A DNA stretch of 64,000 bases, taken from positions 5,069,269-5,133,268 of the forward strand of contig OZ025267.1 of the NCBI GenBank assembly GCA_964019165.1, in the 5' to 3' direction. Source of the stretch: Mastigias papua (Eukaryota; Cnidaria; Scyphozoa; Rhizostomeae; Mastigiidae). Numbering within the stretch: the stretch's first letter is position 1; each line of letters begins with the position of its first letter. The notes below the pieces were generated by a model. It saw only the letters and a program-made list of their open reading frames with translations, was not told where the DNA came from and made no database searches. The translations under genes were made by a program, and so were the position numbers. Below are positions 50,931 through 64,000 of this stretch, in pieces.

Positions 50931-51155
50931 ATGACGTGGTTCAGAAGAGCCAGTCAACGAAATCTAGATAGCCACCAGTGGTGTGATATAGATCGTAGAG
51001 ATGGGAGACTTGGTGGTGGTTGTAGGGATAATAAATCTGAATTAGGCAGTAAAAGCAAGAGATCGTTTCTGGGTGGTAACGACAAGCACCGCACAAAAAA
51101 CGAAGAAAAAATAGAAAACGCAGAAAAGGAAATACTAAAGTATAGAAGAAAATAA
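50931..51155 (+). other. Doubtful small open frame, 74 codons, highly charged
   Basis: The frame starts MTWFRRASQRNLDSH and ends with a lysine/glutamate-rich tail (ENAEKEILKYRRK). It is hydrophilic throughout, unlike most chance frames here, but the DNA is purine-rich and simple, which would produce the same composition. No similarity is recognised, no splice context supports it, and it lies in the stretch where the PORCN last exon is expected on the other strand. Confidence 0.15.
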
Positions 51156-51824
51156 AAAAACATGAACCACAAATAATAGCAACAAAAGCAGAAAAAAAGC
51201 AAACCAGTCTTAGTAATGTGATATGGGAAATTTGTGTAAATGCCACAATTGTCGGTTCAATTGAATAAAGGTGTGTTTAGACTTAGTTATCGTGTACAAT
51301 GATGGGAGCAGTAGACTACTTGAATATACTAACTGAGCTTGGCAACTGCGCTGATACAAATTGTTTGATATAGCTAAAGATAAAAGAAACGGTTAGAAGT
51401 TGCAGGGCTGATGGTAGATCCTCATAACAGCGTATAAAGATAAGACAAGCAAAAAGAAGAAGATACATGCAGGGGAAGATGAAACCCTTGACATAGAGGA
51501 TGTTCTGTCTAGCAGGAAGAGTAAGAATTCTGAACAGATTTTGTGCAGGTTTTGTCTCAATTTCTCCACAAAACTTGATAAAACAATTTTCAATTTTCAT
51601 ACAGAATACCTCTTAAAGACAACTAATTTGATGTAATGCAAATTCTAAAAAATATTACTCAGTCTCCTAATATCATTGAAAACAGCCATAATTTTCTTGG
51701 CTTTCACAGGTACAGTAAACATCTGTATTGAAACTCATGTATCTCATTTAAAAACAAATAGTTTCATTTACTAATGGGAAATTTAAGGGGATAGACTTCA
51801 GGGGATACCAGAAGCATACCGTAC

Positions 51825-51975
51825 TTTCTCCAATTAACGCCCCATCTCTTTCAAACACCCCTATCTAATAGACGCTCCGTGAAAATTTCAAAAAATGTAT
51901 GCTTTGAGTAAACTTCCTGCTTTATTAAATGCTCCTCTGCAATAAAGGCTTCGTCTGAAGTCTATGAAATTTTAG
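51825..51975. repeat. Remnant of a GGGGCG/TTAGAGAG-type dispersed repeat
   Basis: Phrases such as CCAATTAACGCCCC, ACACCCCTATCTAATAGACGC and AAATGCTCCTCTGCAATAAA are, in reverse complement, variations on ATTAGAGAGGGG, related to the 17-bp units at 31300-31382. Confidence 0.45.
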
Positions 51976-52135
51976 TAATGCCCTTGTCGTTTATTGGAGA
52001 ACGGTGGCAGCAATTTAAGAAATCCTCTAAACCTATTCAGAGTAATCAAGATTACATGGCTTTGAGAAAGGCATGCACTGACCATGTGAACAGACCGATA
52101 TGGCATCATGTTGAACCATTAACGTGACTACTTAC

Positions 52136-61767
<9,632 letters not shown>

Positions 61768-62858
61768 GACAATCTAAATCTACTCCAGAGATGAACCAAA
61801 CAAGCAGGCAAACAAGGTACCACCACCTTAAGTGGCCAAACGTCAAGTTATGTTATTTTCCTTCGCTACAATGACTATTCATTGCACATTACTTTCTGCA
61901 CTTGTCATTTCAATCTTTGATGAGCATCGTCTGGTTAAAATGACAATATTGGTTTAATCCAAACCGGAAAAGGCAATTCAATTGTCGGAATCTCGCGCCT
62001 TTTTACGTCATTCCCATTGGCCACAGTGGACAAACATTGATTGGCTATTAGAGCGCTCCCCATAAGGGACTCCCCAGAGTTTTTGACCAATCATAGCTAG
62101 GACTTCCACATTACTCTTACACTTCTTTATATAAGTAGCAAACTTTCTCCCTTCAGCCTGGATGTTTCTTAATATTATATCTTTAATGTTTCTTGGAAGC
62201 ATTGGAATTTCCTATAGCAACAAAGCAACTATGAGACGAGAAATTGAAGTTTTAATAAAAACATTTGAGGGACGGATGTTGTTTCCACTGTTTGCATTTT
62301 GTTTCCAGTTAAATTAAAATTTTTCTCGAAGAAACAGATTATTCAAGTTTACGTTTGAAGCCAGAGCAATCTGGTATAAGATCGTGCCTGACATGAGGCA
62401 GGAGCAGGACACTGAACAAAGGCGAAAACGTTTTAAGCACTTTTCATCAGAATTACAGCAGGCAGCACTTGCAGATTTTATTTGGATTTCAGTTTTAAAA
62501 TTAGAATATTGATGTAAACATGAAGAGTCAACTTAGAGAGATAATTAATAAAGAGAAATCCAAGGAAGATAAATGCAAGCCCAGTTACGTTGACAATGTT
62601 TCATGTGGTAAGACAATGAATTACTTCAGTAGGGGTTGCAGGAGATGGAAATGACAATTTTTTTCAATTTTGAATTTACTGTCCAAGCATTGTCCTTCTC
62701 TGCAGTAATGACTGGGCTCTAACGGTCGAAACCTTACAACATAAACATACTCGAAAGACACAGGACTTAGGCCAGAGTGCAAGAGAAAGAGTTTAATACA
62801 GAATTGATTCTAAACAGTAGTTTTTCTGTTTCTTCTAATGCAACTCCAGATACCAGTA
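61768..62858. other. Region upstream of PORCN; no gene seen
   Basis: This probably holds the PORCN promoter. ATTTTTACGTCATTCCCATTGG-like sequence near 62000-62020 contains a CRE-like ACGTCA next to a CCATTGG (CCAAT box), and a second ACATTGATTGG lies near 62034. These are motif resemblances only. Short frames here have no recognisable product. Confidence 0.4.
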
Positions 62859-63019
62859 CAGGCCCGTAGCCAGCTTGAATCCGCAAGGAGGGGGGGGGGG
62901 CACAGCCAAAATATATAATACATGTAAATATATAATTCATTTATATAGGGGAGGCCCAGAATCAAATTTCACAAGTTCAGGGGGGCCTTGCCACCAGGCC
63001 CCCCTTGGTTACAGGCCTG
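62859..63019. mobile_element. hAT-type MITE, 161 bp, with 8-bp target duplication
   Basis: CAGGCCCGTAGCCAGC at the left and its counterpart CTTGGTTACAGGCCTG at the right form imperfect terminal inverted repeats. Flanks TACCAGTA (62851-62858) and TACCAATA (63020-63027) are an 8-bp target duplication with one mismatch, the length made by hAT transposases. G-rich (AGGAGGGGGG) and C-rich segments lie just inside the ends. No coding is seen. Confidence 0.75.
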
Positions 63020-63027
63020 TACCAATA

Positions 63028-64000
63028 ATCAAGATAAAATGCTTGCAGTGGGACAATTTGCTGCAGAACAGATGTTCATCAGAATCATAAGAAAAAGGAC
63101 GAAAGCGAAACTAGCAAGCTCAAATTTTTATTCTCTTCAATGACTCGATCATCTAGCATGTAAAAAAGGCTCAACACACACCATTACCCTTGAAGACTTT
63201 TTGCAGAATTAGCCGTGGAAAAGAATGCCAAGACTATCATTTAAACAAAAGCCACATTGCTCTATGCTCCAAAAGAAGTACCTATGTGACAAAATTCGCC
63301 TTTTTATAGTATCAAAATCATATTCCTACCGATGGAGAATTTTCGGCACGGCGAAATATTTCATGGCAGGGCAGAATTTTCTCTCTCCTCTTGCAATTTT
63401 GATTAACTGACGCCTCTGGTCTAGGAGGCCCTTGTCATTGGACCAAGCAAGCAAAACAAAATAGTCAATTTATAAACGATGCAAGACTTAAACACAAACC
63501 CAACACCAATGCTTGGCAAAAGGTTGAATTATTGGAGCATCATAGTGGGTTAATGCAACTTGAAAACTTTTATTTAGGTGAAAATTTTAATTTGCATTGT
63601 TTTCGGGTTCAGGTGAACTAGTTCTTGAAATGTCGTGTTGGATCATTTGAACACCCTTGCATTCAAAGGTCCAACACTCAACAAGATTGCTGAGCGAGAT
63701 GTTCGGCCATATTTTGGATGTGGTTGAAACCCTGTGATTTATATAGAGGTGGCTATAAAAACAACAGCTGCTTTTTAAAAAGACAGATGGATTATGAAAA
63801 CAAACCAAAACTCTGTGACATCTCATTTACAGCTATCAGAAATATACGCTGCATGAGGAAGGTCCAAAAACATGAAACAAGTATTGGTGACAGGAGAGGA
63901 CTCAATATAAAAAGAAAATAGCAAAAAGATATTGGTTTGCATGCTGATACCGAAACCAGAAACCTAATACATTTATACAGTGAACTGAGTGAAATGTCCT
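63028..64000. other. Right edge of the window; no gene supported
   Basis: AT-rich DNA with short frames on both strands. A minus-strand stretch ending at 63587 (tail ISRTSSPEPENNAN) could be a terminal exon of something, but no acceptor or partner exon was established. Confidence 0.4.

Overview
This window is eukaryotic, and it looks like an intron-rich, AT-rich invertebrate animal genome. It holds four animal gene families split by GT-AG introns (SCOC, MBLAC1, NUDT6, PORCN), dense small DNA transposons and SINEs, and a very large satellite array. PORCN and SCOC point to Metazoa. The phylum cannot be fixed from sequence alone; an early-branching or marine invertebrate such as a sponge is a guess from the style of the repeats.

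Layout. Bases 1-20879 are one uninterrupted array of a 107-bp satellite, about 195 copies, entering from outside the window and showing nested higher-order repeats. Bases 20880-26900 are a graveyard of mobile elements: a tRNA-related repeat, a near-perfect foldback element, a palindromic MITE, a Tc1/mariner element with intact 29-bp termini and a broken transposase, a pair of 309-bp inverted arms, and further MITEs. From 26913 to 32777 SCOC (minus) and MBLAC1 (plus) lie head to head with about 157 bp between start codons. A second head-to-head pair follows: a 71-residue membrane protein (minus, 34533-34748) and an unrecognised multi-exon gene (plus, 35397-40670). After a repeat-rich gap come two minus-strand genes: NUDT6 (six exons, 43728-48156, complete reading frame of 330 residues) and PORCN (ten exons found, 52136-61767; the last coding exon was not located). 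Their introns carry SINEs, MITEs, GAT/GAC microsatellites and an 11-bp minisatellite. Bases 61768-64000 hold an upstream region and a hAT-type MITE with an 8-bp target duplication.

How the genes relate. They are unrelated housekeeping-type genes: SCOC acts at the Golgi and in autophagy, MBLAC1 is a metallo-beta-lactamase-fold hydrolase, NUDT6 is a Nudix hydrolase with a possibly mitochondrial N-terminus, and PORCN is the ER acyltransferase that lipidates Wnt proteins. Nothing suggests a shared pathway. Exon borders were built by hand from splice sites, reading phase and remembered family sequence. Junction phases agree everywhere except PORCN exon 1-2 and the first intron of the unrecognised gene, and both exceptions are flagged. 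I saw no convincing new molecular system. The most unusual structures are the satellite hierarchy, the nested palindromic elements, and a repeat family with a tRNA-like part at its 3' side.
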